Shown here: positions 51,620-60,290 of the stretch, piece after piece
Layout: each line of letters opens with the position of its first letter
Numbering within the stretch: position 1 is the stretch's first letter
Source: Hinthialibacter sp964556895
GTDB lineage: Bacteria; Hinthialibacterota; Hinthialibacteria; Hinthialibacterales; Hinthialibacteraceae
DNA: 64,000 bases
Reading direction: 5' to 3'
Assembly (NCBI GenBank): GCA_964556895.1
Contig: CAZKYC010000009.1
Location: forward strand, 14,169-78,168
Translations under genes and position numbers: made by a program
Notes under the pieces: generated by a model
The model's database searches: none
Told to the model about the DNA's origin: nothing
Seen by the model: only the letters and a program-made list of their open reading frames with translations

Positions 51620-52423
51620 ATGAATAAACGGCTGGAGATTTATAACAGTGTTAAACGCTTGCTATCGCGGTTTGTTGAACAGCGCCTGCCAGTTCAACAA
51701 AAGCACAAGTCTGACGACATCGCCGCCCAACTGATTATCGACGGCGAAGAACGGCGCGACTCGGGCCAGTCGTCTATCAACCGCGCCAAGATGAACCTCA
51801 ACTGGCTCGAACAGAATATCCGAAATACAAAATCACAAGAGCATTGCAAGTTTCAACGATCTTTTTTAGACGGCAAACAATCAGTCCTTCATGAAAAGAT
51901 TGACGTGTTTTTAGGTTCCCAAAAACATTTAATCAATACCGTTTCAACGGATACGGTTGACCCCTCTATCTATCGGGCGCTCATCATTGATTATATTAAG
52001 CAATGCCTGACCATCATGCTGCTTCAGAAAACTATCTTTCAACGTGAAGTAGAAATCAGTGAAGAGCTCGCCGTCAATGTCAAAGAGTTTATGCGAACCA
52101 TGTTGAAGCAGTTCCAAAACAAAGACCCGGAAAAAATGATGGCGATTGCCCAAACCATGAAAGTATTAAATGAAGGGCAGATTAATCTGAATGAACTCAA
52201 AAGCCTGAATTACCAGCAAATGAACCAGGGGCTGGCTCAGTTTCAGTCGAAACTCGAAAACCGGCAGGGCGAGCTAAACCACGTCGCCCAAGCAGTCAAA
52301 GAAGTGCAAGAATTTGTCAAACAGAACCAAAAAGAATTCGATGAAAACCCCGAAGAATCGGTAATCGAACAGCCCGAACCATCTTCAACCAGCCGCATGG
52401 CCCAAGCCAAACGTGTTGAATAA
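51620..52423 (+). CDS. coiled-coil protein of unknown function
   Basis: A 267-residue soluble, highly charged, almost entirely helical protein with long Gln/Asn/Lys/Glu-rich heptad-like stretches (MNQGLAQFQSKLENRQGELN, VKEVQEFVKQNQKEF). No signal peptide or membrane helix. The C-terminal tail (PEPSSTSRMAQAKRVE) is probably disordered. No recognised family. It is alone between the Gfo/Idh terminator and a promoter at 52485. Confidence 0.65.
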   Translation: MNKRLEIYNSVKRLLSRFVEQRLPVQQKHKSDDIAAQLIIDGEERRDSGQSSINRAKMNLNWLEQNIRNTKSQEHCKFQRSFLDGKQSVLHEKIDVFLGSQKHLINTVSTDTVDPSIYRALIIDYIKQCLTIMLLQKTIFQREVEISEELAVNVKEFMRTMLKQFQNKDPEKMMAIAQTMKVLNEGQINLNELKSLNYQQMNQGLAQFQSKLENRQGELNHVAQAVKEVQEFVKQNQKEFDENPEESVIEQPEPSSTSRMAQAKRVE

Positions 52424-52484
52424 TCTACTAGTTCAGAACCTTAATTTCATAAACACTACTATTTTACTGAAGTAAAAAAGTATA

Positions 52485-52511
52485 TTGACAAAAAAATATT
52501 CCCTTTATATT
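52485..52511 (+). promoter_or_regulatory. sigma-70 promoter with perfect -35 box
   Basis: TTGACA (52485-52490) and TATATT (52506-52511; five of six) with a 15-base, AT-rich spacer. Predicted start near 52519, giving a leader that contains the palindrome at 52572-52622. Confidence 0.5.
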
Positions 52512-52571
52512 GGTCTTGTCTAGCCCCTGTTTTTCGTACCAGTTGAAGTGAGAGTATTTTGTTGTTGTTTG

Positions 52572-52622
52572 GATTTTGGAATGTGGAGGTCGGACGAAGT
52601 CCGGGCGGAACATTCCAAAATC
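52572..52622 (+). repeat. 51-base palindrome in the leader of the following gene
   Basis: Perfect 13-base arms GATTTTGGAATGT (52572-52584) and ACATTCCAAAATC (52610-52622), with an inner CGGAC gaa GTCCG hairpin (52591-52603). In RNA it would form a long stem-loop 39 bases before the ATG at 52661. It could be a regulatory leader or a mobile palindrome inserted near the gene start. Confidence 0.7.
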
Positions 52623-52660
52623 GCGGCGAATTCATTCGGCGTCAGATACCCCAACGAACA

Positions 52661-52936
52661 ATGAGACTGAAGAATAAATCTTCAGACAACATCATCTTTC
52701 AATCAGAATCAAATGAAGACGCCCAACAATTGAGTTCCGCAGTTTATTATGAAGACCCATTTACCATTCGAGAAATCGAATTATCTGAATATGTTCACGA
52801 AGAAAACATGGGATATTCAATTCCAAAGAAAGTGATGTTCAAGAGATACACAAACACAAAACTTGATCAGCGATCAGGTGAAAATTTGGTTGAATCTTAT
52901 GATTACACTTTGGTTTCTGCAAAACCAAAACTGTAA
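52661..52936 (+). CDS. small hypothetical protein, possible 3' gene fragment
   Basis: A 91-residue acidic protein (MRLKNKSSDNIIFQSESNED to YDYTLVSAKPKL). The frame extends upstream to 52559, but that part is translated from the palindrome, so the ATG at 52661 is chosen although no Shine-Dalgarno sequence is clear. The C-terminal portion (GYSIPKKVMFKRYTN...DYTLVSAK) has alternating beta-like character resembling the end of an outer-membrane lipoprotein-sorting-type protein, so it may be the remnant of a longer secreted protein. Its base composition is more AT-rich than the neighbours. Confidence 0.45.
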   Translation: MRLKNKSSDNIIFQSESNEDAQQLSSAVYYEDPFTIREIELSEYVHEENMGYSIPKKVMFKRYTNTKLDQRSGENLVESYDYTLVSAKPKL

Positions 52937-52961
52937 AACTGAAGTTTTTATCGTTTAATTC

Positions 52962-52991
52962 AACCGCCCCGATTGTAGTAACGGGGCGGTT
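52962..52991 (+). terminator. intrinsic terminator, possibly bidirectional
   Basis: Ten-base perfect stem (AACCGCCCCG / CGGGGCGGTT), ten-base loop, then TTTG on the plus strand. It lies between the convergent small gene and the xylanase gene. Confidence 0.75.
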
Positions 52992-52998
52992 TTGTTTA

Positions 52999-54006
52999 TC
53001 AGTTCAATATTTGCTGAAGTTCCTCATACGCAGGTTTTGGCTGATACATGCGGTCGAAAATGAGCGCGTCGTTGAACCCAGGGAAGAACCGGGGAATCCA
53101 AGAAAATTTATCGGTGAATCCCCAGATCACAAACGCCTTACAGGCTGGTTGTTTCAAACAGGAGCGCAAGATTTTCCCATAGAGTTCTGCTTGCTGCTTT
53201 AATTTCTCTGGGGTGATTGGCTCTTTGATTCTGACGTCCAATTCCGTGATATGAATCTCTAAACCCAAATCAGCGAAACGCTGAAGGTTTTTCAAAAATT
53301 CTTCTTCATCAAAATTGAAGTTATACGGTACATGCATCTGAAAGCCGACGCCGTGAACCGGGACGCCGCGCTGTTTAGCGTCTTTGATCCATGCGTATAA
53401 TCCATTTGACTTTTGGTTGATCTTGTTAATGTCATAATCGTTGACGAACAACTTTGCCTGTGGGTCGCTCTCTCTCGCGAATTTGTGAGCAATCTCCATA
53501 AAATCAGGCCCGATCACCTCAGACCAGACCGACTTATGCACGCCGCCGTCTTTGTCGAAATACTCATTGACAACATCCCATGCGTATAGTTTTTCGCTAT
53601 ACCGTCCGGCGACTGTCTTGATGTGCTGCTGCATCACGTCTAACAATGAATCCCGCGTCCATTCGCTTTCTTTCACCCATTTCGGCGTGGCTTGGCTCCA
53701 GATGAGGGCGTGGCCGCGCATACTCATGTCATGCTTGTCTGCATATCGAATATACGAATCAGCGCTTTCAAATGTGAATTGCCCTGGTCGCGGCTGAGTT
53801 TTATGAAACTTAAAATCATTCTCAGCGGTCATCATGTTAAATTCACGCCCTAAGACTTTGGCGTATTGTTCATCAGTCTGAAAACGCATGTTCGCCGCCG
53901 CGCCAATATATATGCCGCGTTGTTCTGCAAGTTCCCGCAGCGTTTCTCCAAACACATTCGTGAATGAGATAGAAATCAGAAGTAGTAGGAAAGAAATTCG
54001 TTTCAT
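52999..54006 (-). CDS. secreted endo-1,4-beta-xylanase, GH10
   Basis: A 335-residue exported xylanase: signal peptide MKRISFLLLLISISFTNVFG, then a single GH10 TIM barrel. Conserved segments: NMMTAENDFK, RGHALIWSQATPKW, acid/base Glu in WDVVNEYF (about 142), DYDINK, and nucleophile Glu in ITELDVRI (about 252), then WGFTDKFSW. No carbohydrate-binding module. The ATG at 54006 has GGAG six bases upstream, preferred over an upstream TTG. Hydrolyses xylan backbone outside the cell or in the periplasm. Confidence 0.95.
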   Translation of the reverse strand: MKRISFLLLLISISFTNVFGETLRELAEQRGIYIGAAANMRFQTDEQYAKVLGREFNMMTAENDFKFHKTQPRPGQFTFESADSYIRYADKHDMSMRGHALIWSQATPKWVKESEWTRDSLLDVMQQHIKTVAGRYSEKLYAWDVVNEYFDKDGGVHKSVWSEVIGPDFMEIAHKFARESDPQAKLFVNDYDINKINQKSNGLYAWIKDAKQRGVPVHGVGFQMHVPYNFNFDEEEFLKNLQRFADLGLEIHITELDVRIKEPITPEKLKQQAELYGKILRSCLKQPACKAFVIWGFTDKFSWIPRFFPGFNDALIFDRMYQPKPAYEELQQILN

Positions 54007-54132
54007 TGCCTGCTCCAAGGATGAGATGAGTCATTGTTTCAGAGATTTGAGGATTCAGCAAGAATCAAGACGCCATCTCATATAACTTAAATTGATTTCA
54101 GTCTACTCGATTTTGAATAAAGCGTCTGTTAC

Positions 54133-54208
54133 GGCATGGCTATAACTCAGGGAGCGCCTGTGCAAAAAGGCGGAGCCGCACTGAAGCGAACAGAGTTATA
54201 CCCATGCC
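54133..54208 (-). repeat. palindromic intergenic repeat, copy B
   Basis: Arms GGCATGGCTATAACTC (54133-54148) and GAGTTATACCCATGCC (54193-54208) pair at 15 of 16 positions. The interior shares GAGCGCCTGTGCAAA and CCGCACTGAAGCGAACAGAGTT-type core with copy A, while the arms differ from A in sequence but remain complementary. Confidence 0.85.
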
Positions 54209-54242
54209 ATCTTAAACATGTATGTATCGAGATAGACCCTAG

Positions 54243-54557
54243 TTAAATTGCTTTGCCAAGTTCTTTGAGATAGGGCAGGGAGTATGTGCCAGTGTTATGG
54301 CCGTCGCTGAAATAAATCAAGTATCCATAATGGCCCTGAGGGACAAACTGTTCGACGCGAATCGGCTCAGTCTCTTTTTCAGACAACACCGTCAATTGCA
54401 TCGGGTCTTTGGGCGCTTCTTCTTTAGTGCACATCGCGCAGGGGCATTTCTGGCGCAACTCTTTGGCGGTGTATGACCGCGTTTCGCCGTCGCCCCATTC
54501 GATGACCAAAACATCATCGCCTTGCCGTTTAATTGATAGCGGTTGAATTTTGTTCAT
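54243..54557 (-). CDS. DUF971-domain protein (GBBH-like N-terminal fold)
   Basis: A 104-residue protein of the DUF971/gamma-butyrobetaine hydroxylase-like N-terminal family: LVIEWGDGETRSYTAKELRQ, then the cysteine pair CPCAMC and the GHYGYLIYFSDGHNTGTYSL block. In plants and bacteria the domain is linked to iron-sulfur or redox functions (ApbC/HCF101-associated). Last gene of a minus-strand group after the TIGR01212 radical SAM gene, five bases apart. Confidence 0.88.
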   Translation of the reverse strand: MNKIQPLSIKRQGDDVLVIEWGDGETRSYTAKELRQKCPCAMCTKEEAPKDPMQLTVLSEKETEPIRVEQFVPQGHYGYLIYFSDGHNTGTYSLPYLKELGKAI

Positions 54558-54562
54558 TGGTT

Positions 54563-55579
54563 TTAGGCGGATTGCAGTATCGGTAGAGTATGGTCAGGCT
54601 CAGCGACGGGCTCAACCGCGCCTTTACTAACTTGCGCGCGCCATGACTGGTCTTTGATCCAGGCTGGGACAACTGACGAGCCTTGACGGCTATCTCGGCG
54701 TTCGAGTTCGGCTTCAATACGTTGAATGACCTGCTTACGTTCTAAACACCATTCCGGCGCCACCAACACGCGGGGCGGGGCGTCAGCCGTCAAGCGTTGG
54801 ATACTGACCTCAGGCCGGATGCGTTCTAGAAAATCACAACACACCTGGACGTATTCATCCAAAGTAAATATTTTGACTTCACCGCGACGGTATTGTTCTT
54901 CGAGTTGGGTGTCTTTCATCACATGCAACAAGTGAATCTTGAGGCTGTGGTAGGGAACTCCCGCCAAGCGCTCAGCGGTCTTCATCATGTGGTCATGCGA
55001 CTCGCCGGGCAGCCCTAGAATCACATGCACGCAGATTTTCACGTTTCGGTCTTCGGCCTGCTCAATTGCCCAGAGAAAGCGCTCGTAGGTATCCTGACGG
55101 TTTACGCGGCGCAAGGTTTCGTTATGTGTGGTCTGAAGGCCATACTCGACCCACACGTCTCGTTGGTCGCTGTATGACTCCATCAAGTCAAGCACTTGTT
55201 TAGAGATGCAATCTGGACGAGTGCCGACCGACAGCGCGACCAGTTCATGGTAAGGAAGTATCTGGTCATACACAGCCTTCAACTGCGACACAGGGGCGTA
55301 GGTATTGGTATGCGCCTGAAAGTAGGCAATAAATTTTTTGGCTTTAAAGCGTTTGTTCATAAACGCCATGCCAGACGCAATCTGTTCGGGGATGGGCCGA
55401 ATCTGGCGGCGTGAATTAAAACTAAACCCTTCGTTGTTACAGTAAGTACAACCGCCCTCCGACTTGAGGCCGTCAATGTTGGGGCAGGTAAAACCAGCGT
55501 CAATGGATACTTTATGAACGCGCTCGCCAAAGCGTTCTTTCAAGTAGGCGCTGAATGGAAAATAGCGCGCCTCAGTCAT
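54563..55579 (-). CDS. TIGR01212-family radical SAM protein (YhcC-like)
   Basis: A 338-residue radical SAM protein. The cluster cysteines lie in FTCPNIDGLKSEGGCTYCNN (about 27-46), as typical for TIGR01212 members, followed by YFQAHTNTYAPV and HVILGLPGESHDHM. Related to Elp3-like enzymes; exact reaction not established. The ATG at 55579 has AAGGA seven bases upstream and overlaps the upstream membrane gene by eight bases; an earlier in-frame start lies inside that gene. Confidence 0.92.
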   Translation of the reverse strand: MTEARYFPFSAYLKERFGERVHKVSIDAGFTCPNIDGLKSEGGCTYCNNEGFSFNSRRQIRPIPEQIASGMAFMNKRFKAKKFIAYFQAHTNTYAPVSQLKAVYDQILPYHELVALSVGTRPDCISKQVLDLMESYSDQRDVWVEYGLQTTHNETLRRVNRQDTYERFLWAIEQAEDRNVKICVHVILGLPGESHDHMMKTAERLAGVPYHSLKIHLLHVMKDTQLEEQYRRGEVKIFTLDEYVQVCCDFLERIRPEVSIQRLTADAPPRVLVAPEWCLERKQVIQRIEAELERRDSRQGSSVVPAWIKDQSWRAQVSKGAVEPVAEPDHTLPILQSA

Positions 55580-57182
55580 AGAGATCCTTCCGTTCAAATA
55601 TTGAGATGAATCCGTGCTCAGTCTCCAGCGTCTTGAATTCGTATTGCTCTTGAAACGCTGGATGGTTCCACAAATCATTTTGAGCATTGAACACGATCAT
55701 TGATTCAAGCCATTCGCGCCGCGCGTCTTCACTGTGGTAGGCTCCAGGAAAAGGATATTCACGCGATGAAAAGAACAGAAGGGGAAATAACTGAATATAC
55801 GCGGGCTTTCGCCCCAAAACATAGTCGGGGTTGCTTTTTTCATGGCCTGGATACGCCCGTTCGCGTTGCTTGATCGGCGTCCGGGCGATTTCTTTGGTAT
55901 TCAAACCAAACAGATCAATACAAGGCAATTCGCTTGCGAAAGGAATCGCCCCAGCCGTAGATACCGCAATGGTAGTTCCTTCGGGGTATCGTTCTTTGAG
56001 CCATTCGCCGATTAACAGCCAGTTCTTTGTCCATTCAACCTCGCTGATAAAACGTCTGGCGCCGGTCGAAAACCGATACTCGTCGCGGTCTTCATAATGA
56101 AACAACTGCCATGAATAGCCATACAAACAAAGGCCAGCGACCGCCGCGAAAGCAATGTTTACCATTCTCTTTTCTGATTGAATGAAAGCACGTAGTTTTT
56201 CATGGCCAATTTGTATTACTCGAATCGACGCTATTGTCCATAAAGGGAGTATGGGCGTAAAAAAACGGTGTAGGGCGAAATGGTCGCCGCCTTCGAGCAC
56301 CACCGCGATCATAAAAATTCCTATCCATAACAACCACATCCGAGCGGTGCGGCGTTTGTTGTCAATCAATACCCATAGAAACGCGATCCACAATAACGGC
56401 CTCGGCGTAAGAAACGTAAACAGATACAGGGCGCCGCGATAGACCAGTTCGAGGCCGCCAAAGTCATGTTTGGCGTAAAAAGTATTCGGCAGCCAGTCGC
56501 CGAAATACATAAATCTCGCGAGAAACATTAGGCACATGGGGACCAACCAGATCAACGCTCCCCATACCACCGCCTGTTTCAAGGTTTTGTTTAAATAGGC
56601 GTGAACGATAACCGGCGCAATAAATACAGCGCCTTCAGGCCGCGTAAGGCAAACAATTAGCAAGAATAAAAAGATAAGCCAAAATGGCTTATTCGCGAAG
56701 CAACTCCATACCAGCCACAAGACCGCCAACGTAAACAGAGAAGTTTCTAATCCAGAAGTCGACCAGGCGATGAATGACACATCACAAGCCAGCGCCGCGC
56801 CCGCTAACATCGCCCAAATCGAATGATTTGGTTTTGTGTTATCAGCCAAAACTGAACAGTATACATAAAAGATTGAGACCAGACAAAGCAAGCCACAAAC
56901 AGCGCTCAATGCTTTCGCGGCAGTTGGCAGCAAGGCGCCCATCACGCCAGCGAGCAACATAAATCCAACCCACAATGGGCTGGTAAATCCTTCGACCCGT
57001 TCACCTCCCGGATAAAACACAACGCCATGCCCATCGAGTACATTACGAACATACACCAAGGGAATATAGGCGTCATCAACCAGGCCAAAGTCAAAAGCCA
57101 ATAACCAAGCCGCATAGATCAGGCAGGGAAGCGCCGCCAGGAGAAAGAAAATGAGTTGAGTCGCTGGGATTTGTCTGCTCAC
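55572..57182 (-). CDS. multi-pass membrane glycosyltransferase-like protein (GT-C, AftB-like)
   Basis: About 536 residues with around ten membrane helices, then a periplasmic C-terminal domain of about 170 residues. The first loop has DDAYIPLVYVRNVLDGHG and PGGERVEGFTSPLW, the signature seen in AftB-like arabinofuranosyltransferases and related GT-C enzymes using polyprenyl-phosphate sugars; the DD pair would be the catalytic acidic residues. The start is uncertain: a GTG at 57182 gives a protein that does not overlap the divergent phzF gene; the frame is open further upstream through phzF but that is unlikely. Confidence 0.75.
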   Translation of the reverse strand: MSRQIPATQLIFFLLAALPCLIYAAWLLAFDFGLVDDAYIPLVYVRNVLDGHGVVFYPGGERVEGFTSPLWVGFMLLAGVMGALLPTAAKALSAVCGLLCLVSIFYVYCSVLADNTKPNHSIWAMLAGAALACDVSFIAWSTSGLETSLFTLAVLWLVWSCFANKPFWLIFLFLLIVCLTRPEGAVFIAPVIVHAYLNKTLKQAVVWGALIWLVPMCLMFLARFMYFGDWLPNTFYAKHDFGGLELVYRGALYLFTFLTPRPLLWIAFLWVLIDNKRRTARMWLLWIGIFMIAVVLEGGDHFALHRFFTPILPLWTIASIRVIQIGHEKLRAFIQSEKRMVNIAFAAVAGLCLYGYSWQLFHYEDRDEYRFSTGARRFISEVEWTKNWLLIGEWLKERYPEGTTIAVSTAGAIPFASELPCIDLFGLNTKEIARTPIKQRERAYPGHEKSNPDYVLGRKPAYIQLFPLLFFSSREYPFPGAYHSEDARREWLESMIVFNAQNDLWNHPAFQEQYEFKTLETEHGFISIFERKDLYD

Positions 57183-57224
57183 AACGGTAGGATACCGTAT
57201 CAATCGTGTCCCTGAAAGCGAACC

Positions 57225-58016
57225 ATGAACCAAACGCCGATTTACCAAGTAGACGCATTCGCATCCGCCCCATTTCAAGGCAACCCCGCCGCGGTATGCC
57301 TTCTTGATGAAGACGCCGACGCCGAGTGGATGCAGAACCTGGCAGTCGAAATGAACTTGTCCGAGACCGCGTTTGTCGTCCCCCATGGAGACGAGTATAG
57401 GTTACGCTGGTTTACGCCCGAATACGAAGTCGAGCTCTGCGGTCACGCGACGCTCGCTAGCGCTCACATTCTTTGGCAAACTGGCGCCTTGCCTTCTCAC
57501 CAACCGGCAACGTTTGATACTCTCAGCGGCAAACTACCGTGTAGAAAAACGGGCGGCTGGATTGAGATGGATTTTCCTGGCATCCCTGCGTCAGAAACCA
57601 AACCGCCCGATGGATTGCTTGAGGCGCTGGATACACAAGCGGTGTATGTCGGCAGGAACAACATGGATTACATCGTTCATGTGAATGATGAATCCATCGT
57701 CAAAAACATGGCGCCCAATTTTTCTGAACTAGCCAAAATTGATATCCGAGGAACCATCGTCACTGCGCTTTCTAATGATGGAAATTGTGATTTTGTATCG
57801 CGGTTTTTCGCTCCTAGGGCTGGCATTAACGAAGACCCGGTGACAGGCTCCGCCCATTGTTGCCTCGCGATGTATTGGGGGCCTAAGTTAGGCAAAGAAT
57901 CGGTAGTGGGTTACCAGGCTTCCAAACGCGGCGGTTGGGTAAAAATGAGGTTAAGCCAAGGCCGCGTTGTCATCAGCGGCCAAGCGGTCACCGTCCTCGA
58001 GGGGACGCTAATTTAA
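57225..58016 (+). CDS. PhzF-family isomerase/epimerase
   Basis: A 263-residue protein of the diaminopimelate-epimerase fold: YQVDAFASAPFQGNPAAVC at the N-terminus, the catalytic Glu in NLSETAFV (about 45), RWFTPEYEVELCGHATLA and DPVTGSAHCCLA. Only the Glu of PhzF-type enzymes, not the Cys pair of DapF, is in place. Physiological reaction unknown for most homologues. It lies nine bases upstream of lptF and may be cotranscribed with it. Confidence 0.94.
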   Translation: MNQTPIYQVDAFASAPFQGNPAAVCLLDEDADAEWMQNLAVEMNLSETAFVVPHGDEYRLRWFTPEYEVELCGHATLASAHILWQTGALPSHQPATFDTLSGKLPCRKTGGWIEMDFPGIPASETKPPDGLLEALDTQAVYVGRNNMDYIVHVNDESIVKNMAPNFSELAKIDIRGTIVTALSNDGNCDFVSRFFAPRAGINEDPVTGSAHCCLAMYWGPKLGKESVVGYQASKRGGWVKMRLSQGRVVISGQAVTVLEGTLI

Positions 58017-58025
58017 CGCGATACC

Positions 58026-59156
58026 ATGTTTAAATTGATTCACCGCATCACGTTTGTTGAATTGCTCAGCGCTGTCGGCGAAGGCGTCGTGTTGTTCACA
58101 TTTGTTTTCCTGTTGCGCCGTATGTTCAACTTGACGGAACTTCTTGTCGCGGGCCGCGCTTCCATGCTCACCACGATTGAGTTGGTTTCGTCCCTATTGC
58201 CGTCAATCATGCTGTTGACGCTGCCAATGGCGGTCTTACTCGCCACCATGATGGTCTACGGCCGTCTGGTGCAAGACAACGAATTTAACGCGCTTCGCGC
58301 AGTCGGGTATTCGCCGTTTCAGTTATTGGTTCCCGCTGTTGTATTGGGCATTCTGTTGACATTACTTTTACTCTGGTGGGGACACCGCATTGCCCCGAAA
58401 GGCCTGCGCATTGTTCGTGAAACAGCCGCGGACGTCCTACAAAACGCCGCGACAGCAGGGATCCGCCCCAGCCAGTTCTCCAATTTAGGCGACATGGTAA
58501 TTTCGGCGCGCGGCGTCAGCGGTGGAAAGCTCAGTTATCTAAAACTCTTTGAAAAGCGCGATGGGCGAATCGCCGGCGTAATCTCATCCCCCAGCGCCGC
58601 CATCGACTATTTGCCCGAAACCAGCAGCATAGCCTTCACACTCAACAAAGGCCGTCTTCACCAGATGCCACACACCGACCGCGACGTCCTCATCGACTTC
58701 GACCGCATGACCTTTTCAATCGGCATCCCCGCGTTGTTAAACAAATTTGCCCGAACCGGGCCTGAAGAACAGCGCTACAGCGGGCAAGATCTACAAAAGC
58801 GGGTCGTCGAACTCTGGCAGGGTTATGAAGACACCTCGGATGAAAAAACCAAACGATGGTTCTTCAAAAAAGCCAAGCAGATGCAGATGGAGCAATCCCG
58901 TCGGTTTTCGCTGCCTGCCGCGGCGCTAATCATGGCTGTGATTGGTTCGCTATTGGGTATGCTGTCCGGGTATGGCAAGCGCTCCGCCTGTTATGGACTG
59001 ACCATCCTGGTGATATTTTTGTATTACAATCTTTTAAATTTTGGTAAAACCCTGGTCGAAGACGGCGCCATCACGCCTTGGCTTGGCCTTTGGACGCCCA
59101 ACGCGGCGGCGGCCGCATTCGCATTGTATCTTTTGTATCATTTTAGGCGATTATGA
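58026..59156 (+). CDS. lptF: lipopolysaccharide export permease LptF-type
   Basis: A 376-residue YjgP/YjgQ-family inner-membrane protein that with LptG and the LptB ATPase extracts lipopolysaccharide. Six helices: three before (about 12-120) and three after a periplasmic jellyroll domain (about 140-285). The FVELLSAVGEGVVLFTFVFL and SLLPSIMLLTLPMAVLLATM helices are typical. It overlaps lptG by four bases (ATGA). No lptB, lptC or lptA is near. Confidence 0.93.
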   Translation: MFKLIHRITFVELLSAVGEGVVLFTFVFLLRRMFNLTELLVAGRASMLTTIELVSSLLPSIMLLTLPMAVLLATMMVYGRLVQDNEFNALRAVGYSPFQLLVPAVVLGILLTLLLLWWGHRIAPKGLRIVRETAADVLQNAATAGIRPSQFSNLGDMVISARGVSGGKLSYLKLFEKRDGRIAGVISSPSAAIDYLPETSSIAFTLNKGRLHQMPHTDRDVLIDFDRMTFSIGIPALLNKFARTGPEEQRYSGQDLQKRVVELWQGYEDTSDEKTKRWFFKKAKQMQMEQSRRFSLPAAALIMAVIGSLLGMLSGYGKRSACYGLTILVIFLYYNLLNFGKTLVEDGAITPWLGLWTPNAAAAAFALYLLYHFRRL

Positions 59157-60274
59157 TCATTCAAAGCCGCTCGTGGGGCGTAAAAACCGTTGACCGTTTA
59201 ATCTTGATGGAGCTGCTTCAATCGCTCGCCTTCATGCTGGCGTTATTTTTTTCGCTGGCGTTTATCTTATTATTATTCGATGAACTCGAAAACATTATCG
59301 AAAACGACCTCTCATTGATTTCAGGATTGACCTACGTTCTGCTGTGCGTTCCTCATGAAATCGCAAAAGCCTCACCCATCATCGTAACCCTGACTGTGGT
59401 TCTCGCCATCGGCAGGATGCTTCATTGCAACGAAATGTTGATGTTGTTTGTGGGCGGTTATCATCCGTTCCGGCTAGCCGCGCCAGTGGTTGGGCTATTG
59501 GTCGCCATCATGATCGCCTTGTTTTTTGTGAATGAATATGTCAGCAGCCGCTTCGCCAAAACAGCGGAGATGTTGATTCAACTAAGCCGTGAAACCGGCA
59601 GCCTGGATACCATGCAAGGATTTTGGCTCTATGGACAAGAGGGAAGGGTCTTTCACATTCATGACTTCCAACCTCACAGCCAGACAGTCCATGGGCTGAC
59701 CATCTTTGAGTTTCGCGGCGATAAAGAGGCGGTTTCATCTCGGCTTGACGCTGAAAAAGCGCGATATGACACCCTAAAAGGCGCCTGGAACCTGGAAAAC
59801 GTCCGCGCTCATTATGTTCAAGACGATGGCTCTATCCTTCGTGAACAATATGATGAACATCCGTACATGATTGGCCGCACCCCTGACGACTTGGTTAAAT
59901 TTTCGCAGGTGAGTAATGATCCCGAAAAAATGTCACGCTCAGACCTGGCTGAGACAGTGGATGATATCCGGTCATTAGGAGAGAACCCGCTGGAGTATTT
60001 GATCCACTTGCGTATCAAAGACGCATTCGCATTTTCGGTGTTCTTTCTTGGTCTAATGGCGTATGGTTTTATTCTCACTACAAACCTGCGTAGCCAAGCC
60101 TCTGGGGTTGGAATCGGCCTTCTCGCCTCGATTTCGTACTTTTTAGTACTCATGCTGGGTCGGAGCATCGCCAAAACAGGCGCCATTCCACCCTGGACAG
60201 GCCCCTGGGCGGCGAACCTCATTTGTTTGGCTATAACTGTTTATCTGTTCTGGCGACTCAAGAAGACTATTTAG
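59153..60274 (+). CDS. lptG: lipopolysaccharide export permease LptG-type
   Basis: A 373-residue second permease of the pair, same topology: helices about 15-110, beta-jellyroll periplasmic domain to about 300, helices 300-370. Opening TVDRLILMELLQSLAFMLAL is characteristic. Translationally coupled to lptF by an ATGA overlap. The two together show that the organism exports lipopolysaccharide to an outer membrane. Confidence 0.93.
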   Translation: MIIQSRSWGVKTVDRLILMELLQSLAFMLALFFSLAFILLLFDELENIIENDLSLISGLTYVLLCVPHEIAKASPIIVTLTVVLAIGRMLHCNEMLMLFVGGYHPFRLAAPVVGLLVAIMIALFFVNEYVSSRFAKTAEMLIQLSRETGSLDTMQGFWLYGQEGRVFHIHDFQPHSQTVHGLTIFEFRGDKEAVSSRLDAEKARYDTLKGAWNLENVRAHYVQDDGSILREQYDEHPYMIGRTPDDLVKFSQVSNDPEKMSRSDLAETVDDIRSLGENPLEYLIHLRIKDAFAFSVFFLGLMAYGFILTTNLRSQASGVGIGLLASISYFLVLMLGRSIAKTGAIPPWTGPWAANLICLAITVYLFWRLKKTI

Positions 60275-60290
60275 TCTAACTAAGTTTAGT

